A stretch of 64,000 nt of DNA from Roseomonas sp. AR75 (GTDB lineage Bacteria; Pseudomonadota; Alphaproteobacteria; Acetobacterales; Acetobacteraceae): assembly GCF_005222815.1 (NCBI RefSeq), contig NZ_STGB01000001.1, positions 1,550,001-1,614,000 on the forward strand, written 5' to 3'. The position numbers and the translations under genes are program-made. The notes beneath the pieces are model-generated. The model did no database searches. It saw only the letters and a program-made list of their open reading frames with translations, and was not told where the DNA came from. Below are positions 1-8,251 of this stretch, one piece after another (within the stretch, counting starts at the first letter, position 1; each line of letters opens with the position of its first letter).

Positions 1-17
1 TCACGGTCGACGGTCAT
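1..17 (-). CDS. Possible 5' end of a gene running off the left edge
   Basis: On the minus strand an ATG at 17 is preceded by GAGGA with a 7-base spacer, a good Shine-Dalgarno arrangement. Only five codons (MTVDR) lie in the window, so nothing can be said about the product. It could be chance. Confidence 0.3.
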
Positions 18-238
18 CAGCAAGTCCTCACGCAGGGCCGACCCTCACGCGGAAATCGGCCCGGCAGTGAGGCGCGCGCATCAGACAGCGCCAATCGCCG
101 CGCGGTCAACCTGCTGGCGAAAGCCCTGCACGATCAATTCCACCGGCACGCTTCAGCAGGAACGCATGCAGTGCGATCCATCCGGGTCACCCCGGCATGG
201 CGCACAACTCATCCGTGCAGGCAGTACTGGAGCAAGGA

Positions 239-312
239 TCGGGGCGGCGGGATTCGAACCCACGGCCTCCTGTACCCAAAACAGGCGCGCTACCAGGCTG
301 CGCCACGCCCCG
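239..312 (-). tRNA. tRNA-Pro (anticodon TGG)
   Basis: A full cloverleaf reads on the minus strand. A 7-bp acceptor stem (CGGGGCG with CGCCCCG) is followed by discriminator A. The anticodon stem CCTGT/ACAGG closes the loop TTTGGGT, which places TGG at positions 34-36. The T arm contains GGTTCGAATCC. No CCA is encoded; the 74-base length fits a bacterial tRNA-Pro without CCA. It reads proline CCN codons. I see no integrase or att repeat beside it. Confidence 0.95.
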
Positions 313-354
313 ATGCGGCGGCAAACTAGGCAAGCCGCCGCACGGCGGCAAGCT

Positions 355-849
355 TCAGGGCGCGCTGCCGAACATCCGGTGCAGCACCCGGTCGCCCACG
401 CGGATGTCGAGCTTCTCCGTGATGCCGCCCTGCAGCTCCAGCGTCGCGCGCACCGGGCCGCGGCTGTCCACCGGCGTCAGGCTCAGCGGCACGGTGCGTT
501 CGGCGATGCGGTGGATGCGCCCGTCGGCGGCGATGAACACCATGTCCAGCGGCGCCAGCGTGTTGCGCATCCACATGCTGCTTTCGCGCGGCTGGCCCCA
601 GTCGAAGATCATCCCCTCATCCGGCTTCACCTCGCGCCGGAACATCAGGCCGATGGTCTGCTGGTCGGGCGTCAGCGCCATCTCCACCGTGAAGTCCAGC
701 CGCCTGCCGTCGCGCGTCAGGATCACCATGCGCTCGGTCGGCAGGCGCGGCTGCGGCTGGTCCACGCCGGGCTGGGCGAAGGCGCCGGGGGCGTCGGCCG
801 CGGCGATCAGCGCGGCGATGGAGGCAAGCAGCGGGCGGCGATAGGTCAT
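355..849 (-). CDS. DUF192 family exported protein
   Basis: A 164-residue protein with an N-terminal hydrophobic signal segment (about residues 8-26, ending AFA|QP). The DUF192 core follows: LTPDQQTIGLMFR near residue 60, then the typical GMIFDW and MWMRNTLAPLDMVFI blocks. This family is a small secreted beta-barrel of unknown biochemical role, widespread in Proteobacteria and Thermus. The ATG overlaps the stop of the upstream deacetylase-like gene (ATGA at 846-849), so the two are probably translated together. The family call is secure; no function is proposed. Confidence 0.9.
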   Translation of the reverse strand: MTYRRPLLASIAALIAAADAPGAFAQPGVDQPQPRLPTERMVILTRDGRRLDFTVEMALTPDQQTIGLMFRREVKPDEGMIFDWGQPRESSMWMRNTLAPLDMVFIAADGRIHRIAERTVPLSLTPVDSRGPVRATLELQGGITEKLDIRVGDRVLHRMFGSAP

Positions 850-1988
850 GGCGCGAAGGATGGCACGGCGCCCATGGGGTCCGGAAGCTCACGAAGGGTA
901 ACGGCGGCCAGCGCGCGGACGGCGTCGCGCACCGGCCCCGGGCGGGCCGCGTCGGCGATGGTGGTGAACCAGTGCTCCGGCGGGTTGCGCCCGGCGGCCC
1001 GCGACCAGGCCAGGCCGCGCAGCACCGCCTCGGCCGGGGGCGGCAGGCGCGGCGGGATCGGCAGGCCGTTCAGCGTCGCCCAGACGCCCGCCCAGCAGCG
1101 CGCGACCGACCAGGGATTGTAGCCCCCGCCCCCGCTGACGATCAGCCGCGGCGCCAACGGCATGACGGCGCCGACCACCGCGCGATGCGCGGCGTTGGAG
1201 AGTGCAAGCCGCGACAGCGGGTCCTCCTCCACCGCGTCCGCGCCGCACTGGATGAAGATCGCCTGCGGGCGCAGGTGGCGGATCACCGGCAGCACGGCGT
1301 GGCGCAGCAGCCAGTCCATCTCGGAATCGTTGAAGCCGTCCGGCACCGGCAGGTTGCGCGCATGCCCGCCGGCCCGGTCCTCGGCGCGGCCGGTATGCGG
1401 CCAGCGATTGGCCTCATGGATCGAAAGGGTGAAGACGCGCGGATCGTCGTGGAAGGCCAGTTCCACCCCGTCGCCGTGATGCGCATCGAGGTCGAGATAG
1501 ACGATGTTGGTCAGCCCCTGCCCCAGCCATTCCATCAGCCCCAGCACCACGTCGTTGAGGTAGCAGAAGCCGGAGGCGCGGTCGGGCATCCCGTGATGCG
1601 TGCCGGCGCCGGGCACATGCACCACGCCGCCCTCCCGCGTGAGCTTCGCGGCCAGGATCGCCCCGCCCGCGCCGGTGGCGGGGCGCCGAAAGATCTCGCG
1701 ATACACCGGGTTGCCATGCGCGCCGATGTGGTGGCGCGCGCGGTCCGCCTCCGTCACGGCCTGCGAGGCTTCGGTCCGCATCAGCGCCGCGACGTAGTCC
1801 GGCGTGTGGAAGCGCGTCAGCTGGTCCGGCGTGGCGCGCGGGCTGTCGCGATACTGCGCCGGCTCCACCCAGCCCATCGCGCGGATCAGGTCGAGCGTGG
1901 TGGAGACGCGCGGGATCGCCAGCGGATGCTTCGGGCCATAGGTGGAGCCGCGATAGATCTCGGAGCCGATGAGGAAGGGCCGCGCCAT
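846..1988 (-). CDS. Histone deacetylase-like amidohydrolase (AcuC/AphA superfamily)
   Basis: A 380-residue zinc hydrolase of the class II HDAC-like family. Bacterial members remove acyl or acetyl groups from lysines, polyamines or small amides. Visible landmarks are VPGAGTHHGMP (tandem His of the charge relay), YLDLDAHHGDG (Asp and His zinc ligands), the Asp of CGADAVEEDPL (third ligand) and the GGGGYN loop near the C-terminus. All catalytic positions look intact. The gene is followed by the DUF192 gene with a 4-base overlap. Substrate cannot be read from sequence. The ATG at 1988 gives the usual family N-terminus (GSEIYRGSTYGPKHPL). Confidence 0.9.
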   Translation of the reverse strand: MARPFLIGSEIYRGSTYGPKHPLAIPRVSTTLDLIRAMGWVEPAQYRDSPRATPDQLTRFHTPDYVAALMRTEASQAVTEADRARHHIGAHGNPVYREIFRRPATGAGGAILAAKLTREGGVVHVPGAGTHHGMPDRASGFCYLNDVVLGLMEWLGQGLTNIVYLDLDAHHGDGVELAFHDDPRVFTLSIHEANRWPHTGRAEDRAGGHARNLPVPDGFNDSEMDWLLRHAVLPVIRHLRPQAIFIQCGADAVEEDPLSRLALSNAAHRAVVGAVMPLAPRLIVSGGGGYNPWSVARCWAGVWATLNGLPIPPRLPPPAEAVLRGLAWSRAAGRNPPEHWFTTIADAARPGPVRDAVRALAAVTLRELPDPMGAVPSFAP

Positions 1989-2025
1989 CCGCCCCGTTAT
2001 GGCCGCGGCACGGCGCGGCGCAAGG

Positions 2026-3486
2026 TCACCCCCGCCGCGCCACCATGCCGTAGCCGGGCCCGTCCTTGGGGTGCAGGTTGCCGATGGCCGCGGACAGCAT
2101 CTCCCGCGCCATCACGGGTGCGATGCCGCGATAGCGGCAGGCCGCGATCACCTGGCCGATCAGGAAGGCGGGCTGGTAGGCAGCGAGCGCCACGCCATGC
2201 CGCTGCGTCAGCTCGGACACCACGAAGTCCACCGCCTCGTCCGGCGCCTCCAGGTGCCGCGCGCGGGCCACCAGGCGGAAGATCTCGCGGAACTCCGTGG
2301 GCGAAGGCCCCGTCACCTCGATCTTGTAGGGAATGCGCCGGAGGAAGGCGGGGTCCATCAGCTGGCTCGGCGGCATGTTGGTGGAGAAGATCACCAGCTC
2401 GTCGAAAGGCAGCGCGAAGCTCTTGCCGGTGTGCAGCTTCATGTAGTCGCGCCGGCTTTCCAGCGGCACGATCCAGCGGTTCAGCAGCATCTCCGGCGCG
2501 ACGAGCTGGCGGCCGAAATCGTCGATCAGGAAGGTGCCGTTCAGCGCCTTCACATGCAGCGGCGCCTCGTAGAACTTGGCGAGCGGGTTGAAGCTGAGGT
2601 CCAGCATCTCCAGCGTCAGCTCGCCGCCGGTGATCACGAAGGGCCGCCGGCAGGGTACCCAGCGCCGGTCGAAGCGCGTGGCGCGGATGCTGGCATTGCC
2701 CGACGCGCCGTCCCCGCTCGTCGGCACCACCTCCTCATGCACGTCGGGATCGAACACCTTCACGATCTGCCCGCCCACCTCGAAGCAATGCGGCACATAG
2801 ATCATCGAGGCGAAGACCGAGCCGATGCGCTCCGCGACGGAGGTCTTGCCGTTGCCGGGCGGCCCGTAGAGCAGGATCGGCCTGCCCGAATTCACCGCCG
2901 GCCCGACCTGGGAGACCAGGTCGTCGGAGGTGATCAGCCCGTCCAGCGCGCGCGCCACCGCCTCGGGCGACACGCGCTCGTCGCCGATCGCCTGGCGCCG
3001 GATGCGCGCGACGTAATCGGCCAGCGGCACCGGGGCGGGGCCGACATAGGCGTTCTGCTCGAAGGCCTGCTGCGCCCATTCGCGGCCGGCCTCGGTCAGC
3101 GCGATGGCGCTGTGGGAAGGCAGCAGCGCGCCGCCGGTGAACTCCACCAGCTTGCGCTGCCTCGCCTGGTCCACCAGCAGCCCGGCGAGGCGCGGCGGCA
3201 GGCGCAGCGCATCCGCAACCTCGTTCATCGTGTTGACCGAGCCCGAATGCATCGTCTTGGTCAGCAGGTTGAGCAGGTCCGGCAGGGCGAGGCCGGTCTC
3301 CTCCAGCGAATTCGGCGCCACCGGCACGTCATCCAGCACCTTGGTGACGGCTTCAGGCGAGAGGTGCCCTGCGGCGACCAGCACCTCGCCGAGCAATCCG
3401 CCACGCAGGCGCTGCTGCTCCAGCGCATCGTCCACATCCGCACGGCTCACCAGGCCGTTCATGACCAGCAGGTCACCGATCAGCAT
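2026..3486 (-). CDS. AAA-type ATPase with an N-terminal GspE/MshE-N-like domain
   Basis: A 486-residue P-loop ATPase. The N-terminal 60 residues (IGDLLVMNGLVSRADVDDAL and GEVLVAAGHLSPEAV) have the double-helix repeat of the GspE/MshEN domain of type II secretion and type IV pilus ATPases. A helical linker and an AAA core follow: Walker A GPPGNGKTS near residue 205, Walker B FLIDDFG near 316 and sensor VIFSTNMPP. The core resembles MoxR/ClpX-type AAA domains, not GspE. I chose the ATG at 3486 because GGGGGA lies six bases upstream; a TTG at 3510 would add eight residues. The 242-base gap upstream (3487-3728) contains TATACT on the minus strand, a possible -10 element. No secretion or pilus genes adjoin it, and its function is unknown. 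Confidence 0.75.
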   Translation of the reverse strand: MLIGDLLVMNGLVSRADVDDALEQQRLRGGLLGEVLVAAGHLSPEAVTKVLDDVPVAPNSLEETGLALPDLLNLLTKTMHSGSVNTMNEVADALRLPPRLAGLLVDQARQRKLVEFTGGALLPSHSAIALTEAGREWAQQAFEQNAYVGPAPVPLADYVARIRRQAIGDERVSPEAVARALDGLITSDDLVSQVGPAVNSGRPILLYGPPGNGKTSVAERIGSVFASMIYVPHCFEVGGQIVKVFDPDVHEEVVPTSGDGASGNASIRATRFDRRWVPCRRPFVITGGELTLEMLDLSFNPLAKFYEAPLHVKALNGTFLIDDFGRQLVAPEMLLNRWIVPLESRRDYMKLHTGKSFALPFDELVIFSTNMPPSQLMDPAFLRRIPYKIEVTGPSPTEFREIFRLVARARHLEAPDEAVDFVVSELTQRHGVALAAYQPAFLIGQVIAACRYRGIAPVMAREMLSAAIGNLHPKDGPGYGMVARRG

Positions 3487-3728
3487 CCGGAATCCCCCAA
3501 ATTGTCCCAAGCCTGGCCGTGATCGCTGGTCGCTTCCGCAACCATCACGAGTGTATACTGTCGTCCACCCGCGATGCGTTCATATTGTAACGGCCCGGGC
3601 CGCACCAGCGCCGCGGCGGGCATTGCGGCATGATCGGACAATTCCGCAGCCGGCCGGACGCTTCGTGACATCCACGCGGTCCGACGGGCGTTTCCGTGAG
3701 CGGCGGCGCCGTCGTGCGCGCGATGCCG

Positions 3729-4988
3729 CTATCCGATCGTCACGTCGATCGCGGTGTTGAACAGCGCCGCGACACCCAGTACCAGCAGCGTCTGCGTGCC
3801 GAGGAAATCCACGCGGAGGATCACGTCGTCGCCCCGGGTGGTGGTCGTCACGTCCTCCGCCTGGATGCCGGCGGCGAGCACGATCCCATCGAAGCCGATC
3901 TCGAAGTCGGTGATCACGTCGTAGCCGAAGGCGCCTTCGAAGATGAAGGTGTCCACCGCCTTGTCGCCGCCGGGGATGTTGCCGGAGAGCATGTCGCGCC
4001 CGAAGCCGCCATTGAGGAAATCCGCCCCGGCGCCGGAGGCCAGCGAATCCGACCCGGCGCCGCCGAACAACTCGTCCGATCCGCTGTCGCCCAGCACTGT
4101 GTCGTGGCCGTTGCCGCCGAACAGGATGTTGGTTCCGCCATCGCCCTGCACCCAGTCGTTGCCGGCGCCGCCATCAATGGTGTCGCCCTCGGCGCCGCCG
4201 AGCAGCATGTCGTTCCCCTGGTCGCCGGCGATGCTGTCCGGCCCGTCGCCGCCTTCGATCGTGTCGGCATCCGCCCCGCCATGCAGCGTGTCGGCGCCTT
4301 CCTCGCCCTGCAGCAGGTCGGCGCCGGCCCCACCGAAGGCGAGGTCGGAATCCGCGCCGCCGCGCAGGCTGTCGGCGCCCGTATCGGCGTAGAGGGAATC
4401 GCGCCCCGTGCCGCCCAGCAGCACGTCGTTGTCCTCGCCACCCAGCAGCAGGTCGTCGCCGTCGCCCCCGGTCAGCAGGTCGTCGCCGGCATGGCCGAGC
4501 AGCGTGTCGGCGCCGCTCAGCCCGTCGAAATTGTCGTCGCCGTCCAGGCCCAGCGCGATGTCGTTGAAGGAGCCGTTGATGAACACGTCGTCGAACTGCG
4601 CGCCGACGAACCTGTACTCCAGCGGGATCAGCAGCAGGTCGCCGAATGTGACATCCGGGTCCGAGACCAGCGTGTTCAGCTTGTCGAGCGAGGTCTCGAG
4701 GTTGGTGAAGCGCCAGCGGTTCTCGGGCGTGTCCTTCTCGTAGCCGAGATAGGCGGTGACGGTGCCGGTGTAGCGGCCGTTCTCGTCGAGGCCGAAGCCG
4801 TTGCCGTACAAGATCTGCACATAGGTGATGGCGTCGTTGAAGCCGCCCTTGAACTCGAGCCGCGCCGCCGTGTCGGACAGCACCGTGTAGCTGGCGCTCT
4901 GCTTCGCCAGGCCGTTGACGAAGTTCGGTCCCTCGAAGTGGTTGGAGATCTGGACCTTCGCGCGTTGGAAGTCGAGGCCGCCGGGCAT
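3729..4988 (-). CDS. RTX (hemolysin-type Ca2+-binding repeat) protein
   Basis: A 419-residue acidic protein. Residues about 1-145 form a unique beta-rich domain without a signal peptide. Residues about 150-330 carry many tandem nonapeptides of the GGxGxDxLx type (for example GGDGDDLLL and GGAGNDWVQ), which bind calcium in beta-roll folds. The C-terminal 70 residues (DTFIFEGAFGYDVITDFEIG) match the terminal module that usually carries the type I secretion signal. It should therefore be secreted by an HlyBD-TolC exporter, but no exporter gene lies in this window. Catalytic motifs are not visible, so whether it is enzymatic, adhesive or structural is open. Confidence 0.9.
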   Translation of the reverse strand: MPGGLDFQRAKVQISNHFEGPNFVNGLAKQSASYTVLSDTAARLEFKGGFNDAITYVQILYGNGFGLDENGRYTGTVTAYLGYEKDTPENRWRFTNLETSLDKLNTLVSDPDVTFGDLLLIPLEYRFVGAQFDDVFINGSFNDIALGLDGDDNFDGLSGADTLLGHAGDDLLTGGDGDDLLLGGEDNDVLLGGTGRDSLYADTGADSLRGGADSDLAFGGAGADLLQGEEGADTLHGGADADTIEGGDGPDSIAGDQGNDMLLGGAEGDTIDGGAGNDWVQGDGGTNILFGGNGHDTVLGDSGSDELFGGAGSDSLASGAGADFLNGGFGRDMLSGNIPGGDKAVDTFIFEGAFGYDVITDFEIGFDGIVLAAGIQAEDVTTTTRGDDVILRVDFLGTQTLLVLGVAALFNTAIDVTIG

Positions 4989-5116
4989 CGCGTCATTCTC
5001 TTCGGTTGTGAACGCGCGCGGACTTTCCCGCTTTGCGCGGTCCGCACGCTATCAGCGCAATCCGCGCCGCGTCCACGCCACTTGCCCTGTGTCGGTCACT
5101 GCGCCATAGGAAGCGC

Positions 5117-5206
5117 ACACATCGGGGGGAGCCCATCGGGGGCTGAGAGGCGGGCGACCGCGACCCCACGAACCTGATCCGGGTCATGCCGGCGAAGGGA
5201 ACGGTG
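5117..5206 (+). promoter_or_regulatory. TPP (THI-box) riboswitch
   Basis: The conserved TPP aptamer is present: GGGGGAGCCC and CTGAGAGG (5143-5150) in the pyrimidine-sensing helix, GACCC-like and GAACCTGATCCGGGTCATGCC (split arms near 5162-5190), then GGCGAAGGGAACG at the 3' side. The purine-rich GAAGGGA that closes the aptamer also serves as the Shine-Dalgarno for the GTG at 5204. Ligand binding would therefore be expected to hide the ribosome binding site, the usual proteobacterial mechanism. It controls the downstream importer genes. Confidence 0.92.
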
Positions 5207-6052
5207 TCCACGTCGCGCACGCCCGCTCCGGGCTTTTCCGTCATCCTGCCATCCGGGCTCAGCCTCGGCGGCGCAGCCGTGCTGGGCGCGTGCCGGCTGG
5301 ACGTTCCGGCTTCGCGCGTCACGGCGCTGCTCGGGCCGTCGGGATCGGGCAAATCCACGCTGCTGCGCATCGCCGCGGGGCTGCTCGACGTGCCGGGCGC
5401 GGTGACGACGGACGATGGCGCGCCGCTGGCCGGACGCATCGCCTGGATGGCGCAGCAGGATCTGCTGGTGCCGTGGCGCGACGCGCTCGGCAACGTGACT
5501 TTCGGGGCGCATCTGCGCGGCGGTCGGCCGGATGTTGCGCGGGCGGAGGCGCTGCTGCGGGAGGTCGGCCTCACGACGGACGACGGAAGAAAAATGCCGG
5601 CGCAGCTCTCGGGCGGCATGCGCCAGCGCGTGGCGCTCGCGCGCACGCTGATGGAGGACCGGCCCGTCGTGCTGATGGACGAGCCGTTCAGCGCCGTGGA
5701 CGCGCCGACGCGCCATCGCCTGCAGGACCTCGCCGCGCGGCTGCTGGCCGGGCGCACCGTGCTGCTGGTGACGCATGACCCGCTGGAGGCTTTGCGGCTG
5801 GCCGACCGCATCCTGGTGCTGAGCGGCAGCCCGGCGGTGCCGGTGGAGGTGCCGGTGCCCGCCGGCACGCCGCCGCGGCCGGCGCGCGATGCCGCGCTGC
5901 TGGATGCCCAGGCGGCGCTGCTGGAACGGCTGGCGGAGGGCATCGCGGACGATGCCCCCACCCCGACCCTCCCCCGCTTCGCGGGAGAGGGAGCATCGGC
6001 GCGACAGACTCCCTCTCCCGCTTGCGGGGGAGGGTCGGGGTGGGGGTCGTGA
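5204..6052 (+). CDS. thiZ: ABC transporter ATP-binding protein, thiamine-precursor (HMP/FAMP) uptake, ThiZ-like
   Basis: A 282-residue nucleotide-binding subunit: Walker A GPSGSGKST near residue 44, signature LSGGMRQRVALA, Walker B VVLMDEPFSAVDA and the H-loop LLVTHDP. The TPP riboswitch in front and the permease and binding protein behind point to uptake of a thiamine pyrimidine precursor, as in ThiXYZ. An ATG at 5186 lies inside the aptamer, so I chose the GTG at 5204 with GAAGGGA four bases upstream. The last 30 residues (from about DDAPTPTLPRFAGEG) are encoded by a 92-bp palindromic repeat and are not part of the ABC domain. The TGA shares its A with the permease ATG (TGATG). Confidence 0.88.
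   Translation: MSTSRTPAPGFSVILPSGLSLGGAAVLGACRLDVPASRVTALLGPSGSGKSTLLRIAAGLLDVPGAVTTDDGAPLAGRIAWMAQQDLLVPWRDALGNVTFGAHLRGGRPDVARAEALLREVGLTTDDGRKMPAQLSGGMRQRVALARTLMEDRPVVLMDEPFSAVDAPTRHRLQDLAARLLAGRTVLLVTHDPLEALRLADRILVLSGSPAVPVEVPVPAGTPPRPARDAALLDAQAALLERLAEGIADDAPTPTLPRFAGEGASARQTPSPACGGGSGWGS
5955..6046. repeat. Palindromic REP/BIME-like element inside the 3' end of thiZ
   Basis: Outer arms 5955-5977 and 6024-6046 are perfect 23-base inverted repeats. Inner arms 5981-5993 and 6009-6021 are perfect 13-base inverted repeats. Each half also folds on itself (CCCTCCCCCGC ttc GCGGGAGAGGG). The 15 bases between are unique. The unit recurs at 15638, 36998 and 39886-40149. Here it is read through in frame as the C-terminal tail of the ATPase subunit. 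Confidence 0.9.
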
Positions 6053-6801
6053 TGCACGCCCTTCTCGCCGCCGCCGGGCTGATCCTGTTGTGGCAGGGCG
6101 TCGTCTGGATCACGCAGGTGCCGCCCTTCCTGCTGCCCTCGCCGCTGCGCGTCGCGGAAGCGCTGGTCGCGCGCTGGGACAGCCTGGCGCAGCACGCGCT
6201 GGTGACGGGCACGGAGATCCTGCTCGGCCTGCTGCTGGGCACGCTGCTGGGCTGCGCGGCGGCGCTGACGCTGGCGGCGTGGCGCGGCGGGCGGCGCTGG
6301 CTGCTGCCGCTGCTGCTGGTCTCCCAGGCGATCCCCGTCTTCGCCATCGCGCCGCTGCTGACGCTGTGGTTCGGCTTCGGCCTGGCGAGCAAGGTCGCGA
6401 TGGCGACGCTGATCATCTTCTTCCCCGTCGCCACCGCCTTCTATGACGGGCTGCGCCGCACCGAGCCGGGCTGGCTCGACCTTGCGGCCACGATGCAGGC
6501 GACGCCCGCCGCCGTGCTGTGGCGGCTGCGCGTTCCCGCCGCGCTGCCCGCGCTGGCTTCGGGCCTGCGTGTCGCGGCCGCCGTCGCGCCGATCGGCGCG
6601 GTGGTCGGCGAATGGGTCGGGTCCTCCGCCGGGCTCGGCTACCTGATGCTGCACGCCAACGGCCGCAGCCAGACCGACGTGATGTTCGCCGCCCTCTTCG
6701 TGCTGGCGCTGATGGCGCTGGCGCTGTGGTTCTGCATGGACCGGCTGCTGCGCCGGGCCATCCCCTGGCAACCCGACCAACTCATGGACGACGCAAGATG
6801 A
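6052..6801 (+). CDS. thiX: ABC transporter permease, thiamine-precursor uptake, ThiX-like
   Basis: A 249-residue inner-membrane permease of the SsuC/TauC/ThiX type with about six hydrophobic segments. The EAA-like loop that contacts the ATPase is visible as ATMQATPAAVLWRLRVPAALP, split around residues 145-170. The ATG at 6052 overlaps the upstream stop (TGATG); an earlier in-frame ATG at 6022 lies within the palindromic repeat and would add ten repeat-derived residues. The stop overlaps the ATG of the binding protein at 6798. Position under a TPP riboswitch supports a thiamine-pathway substrate. Confidence 0.88.
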   Translation: MHALLAAAGLILLWQGVVWITQVPPFLLPSPLRVAEALVARWDSLAQHALVTGTEILLGLLLGTLLGCAAALTLAAWRGGRRWLLPLLLVSQAIPVFAIAPLLTLWFGFGLASKVAMATLIIFFPVATAFYDGLRRTEPGWLDLAATMQATPAAVLWRLRVPAALPALASGLRVAAAVAPIGAVVGEWVGSSAGLGYLMLHANGRSQTDVMFAALFVLALMALALWFCMDRLLRRAIPWQPDQLMDDAR

Positions 6802-7757
6802 TCACCCGCCGCGCTGCTTTCGCGCTGCCTGTCCTTGCCCTGCCCGCGCTGGCCCGCGCGCAACAGCGAACCGAGATCACGCTGCTGCTCGACTGGTTCG
6901 TGAACCCGGACCACGCACCGATCATCGTCGCGCAGGAAGCCGGCTTTTTCGAGCGTGCGGGGCTCGCGGTGCGCGTCGTGGCACCCGCCGATCCGAACGA
7001 CCCGCCGCGGCTGATCGCGGCGAAGCGCGGCGACATCGGCGTGTTCTACCAGATGAACCTGCACCTGGCCGTGGACCAGGGCCTGCCGCTGATGCGCGTC
7101 GGCACGCTGGTGGCGACGCCGCTGGCGACGCTGACGGTGCTGCGCGACGGGCCGATCCGCAGCCTCGCCGACCTCCGCGGCAAGCGCATCGGCTTCTCGG
7201 TGGCGGGCTTCGAGGAGGTGGTGGTCGGCACCATGCTGGACAGCGTCGGGCTGAAGCTTTCCGACGTGCGGCTGATCAACGTGAACTTCGCGCTGTCCTC
7301 CGCCCTGATGTCCGGCCAGGTGGATGCCATCGTCGGCGGCTACCGCAATTTCGAGCTGCACCAGCTTGAGATCGAGGGCCGGCCCGGCCGCGCCTTCTTC
7401 CCCGAGCAGCATGGCCTGCCGATCTATGACGAGCTGATCTACATCGCGCATCGCGACCGCGCGCGGGATGCGACGCTGCGGCGCTTCATGGACGCGGTGG
7501 AATCCGCCACCACCTTCCTGGTGAACAACCCCGAGGACTCCTGGCGCATGTTCATCGCCGGACCGCGCCGCGAACTGGACGACGCGCTGAACCGCCGGGC
7601 CTGGGCCAGCACGATCAATCGCTTCGCGCTGAACCCCGCGGCACTCGACCGCAACCGCTACGATCGCATGGCGCGGCTGCTGGCGGACCGCAAGCTGATC
7701 CGCAGCGTGCCGCCGGTGGAGAGCTACGCCGTCGAACTGCCGGTCGCCACGCGATGA
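6798..7757 (+). CDS. thiY: ABC transporter substrate-binding protein, thiamine-precursor uptake, ThiY/NMT1-like
   Basis: A 319-residue periplasmic binding protein. A Tat-like or Sec signal (MITRRAAFALPVLALPALARAQ) is followed by the NMT1/THI5-like fold: LLLDWFVNPDHAPIIVAQ near residue 30, GDIGVFYQ, LRGKRIGFSVAGFEE and GGYRNFE. The LDWxxNPxHxP block is the hallmark of the ThiY/THI5 family that binds formylaminopyrimidine or HMP. It is translationally coupled to the permease upstream (overlap 6798-6801), and its stop overlaps the ATG of the YaiI gene. The exact ligand is inferred from the family and the riboswitch. Confidence 0.9.
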   Translation: MITRRAAFALPVLALPALARAQQRTEITLLLDWFVNPDHAPIIVAQEAGFFERAGLAVRVVAPADPNDPPRLIAAKRGDIGVFYQMNLHLAVDQGLPLMRVGTLVATPLATLTVLRDGPIRSLADLRGKRIGFSVAGFEEVVVGTMLDSVGLKLSDVRLINVNFALSSALMSGQVDAIVGGYRNFELHQLEIEGRPGRAFFPEQHGLPIYDELIYIAHRDRARDATLRRFMDAVESATTFLVNNPEDSWRMFIAGPRRELDDALNRRAWASTINRFALNPAALDRNRYDRMARLLADRKLIRSVPPVESYAVELPVATR

Positions 7758-8224
7758 CCGCGCCGCGGCTGATCGTGGACGCCGACGCCTGCCCCGTGCG
7801 CGACGAGATTCTCCGGGTCGCGGGACGCCTGGGACTGGAAACAATCTTCGTCTCCAACGGCGCACGGCCGATGCGCCCGCCCGGCGGCAACACGCGCATC
7901 GTCGTGGTCACCGAAGGCGCCGACAAGGCCGATGACTGGATCGCCGAGGCGGCGACGCCCACCGACATCTGCCTGACCAACGACATCCCGCTGGCGGCGC
8001 GCTGCATCGCCAAGGGCGCCTTCTGCCTGTCCTACAAGGGGCATGCCTGGACGGAGAACAATATCGGCTCCGCGCTCGCCGGGCGGGAGTTGTCGCGGCA
8101 CCTGCGGGAGATGGGGATGGGCGGCGGGCCGCCGCCCATGGCGCAGGCCGACCGCTCCCGCTTCCTCAATGCGCTGGACGCCATGGCGCAGGCCGCGTTG
8201 CGCAAGGCGCGCGCAAGCCTGTAG
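7754..8224 (+). CDS. YaiI/YqxD family protein (DUF188)
   Basis: A 156-residue protein with the diagnostic start IVDADACPVRDEIL and later TNDIPLAARCIAKGA and SYKGHAWTENNIG blocks of the YaiI/YqxD family. The fold is a PIN-like/NYN nuclease-type domain, but the family's activity is not established. The ATG overlaps the thiY stop (ATGA), so it may be co-translated with the importer. A link to thiamine is not otherwise supported. Confidence 0.92.
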   Translation: MTAPRLIVDADACPVRDEILRVAGRLGLETIFVSNGARPMRPPGGNTRIVVVTEGADKADDWIAEAATPTDICLTNDIPLAARCIAKGAFCLSYKGHAWTENNIGSALAGRELSRHLREMGMGGGPPPMAQADRSRFLNALDAMAQAALRKARASL

Positions 8225-8251
8225 CCTGCCGGCGTGGGAGGCACCGCGCCG

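Noticed and set aside
239..312. tRNA-Pro as an island attachment site
   Set aside because: No integrase gene, no duplicated 3' tRNA fragment and the flanking genes have normal composition.
4993..6780. A 595-codon open frame on the minus strand
   Set aside because: Antisense to thiZ and thiX, crosses the riboswitch and repeat, and has no protein-like motifs.
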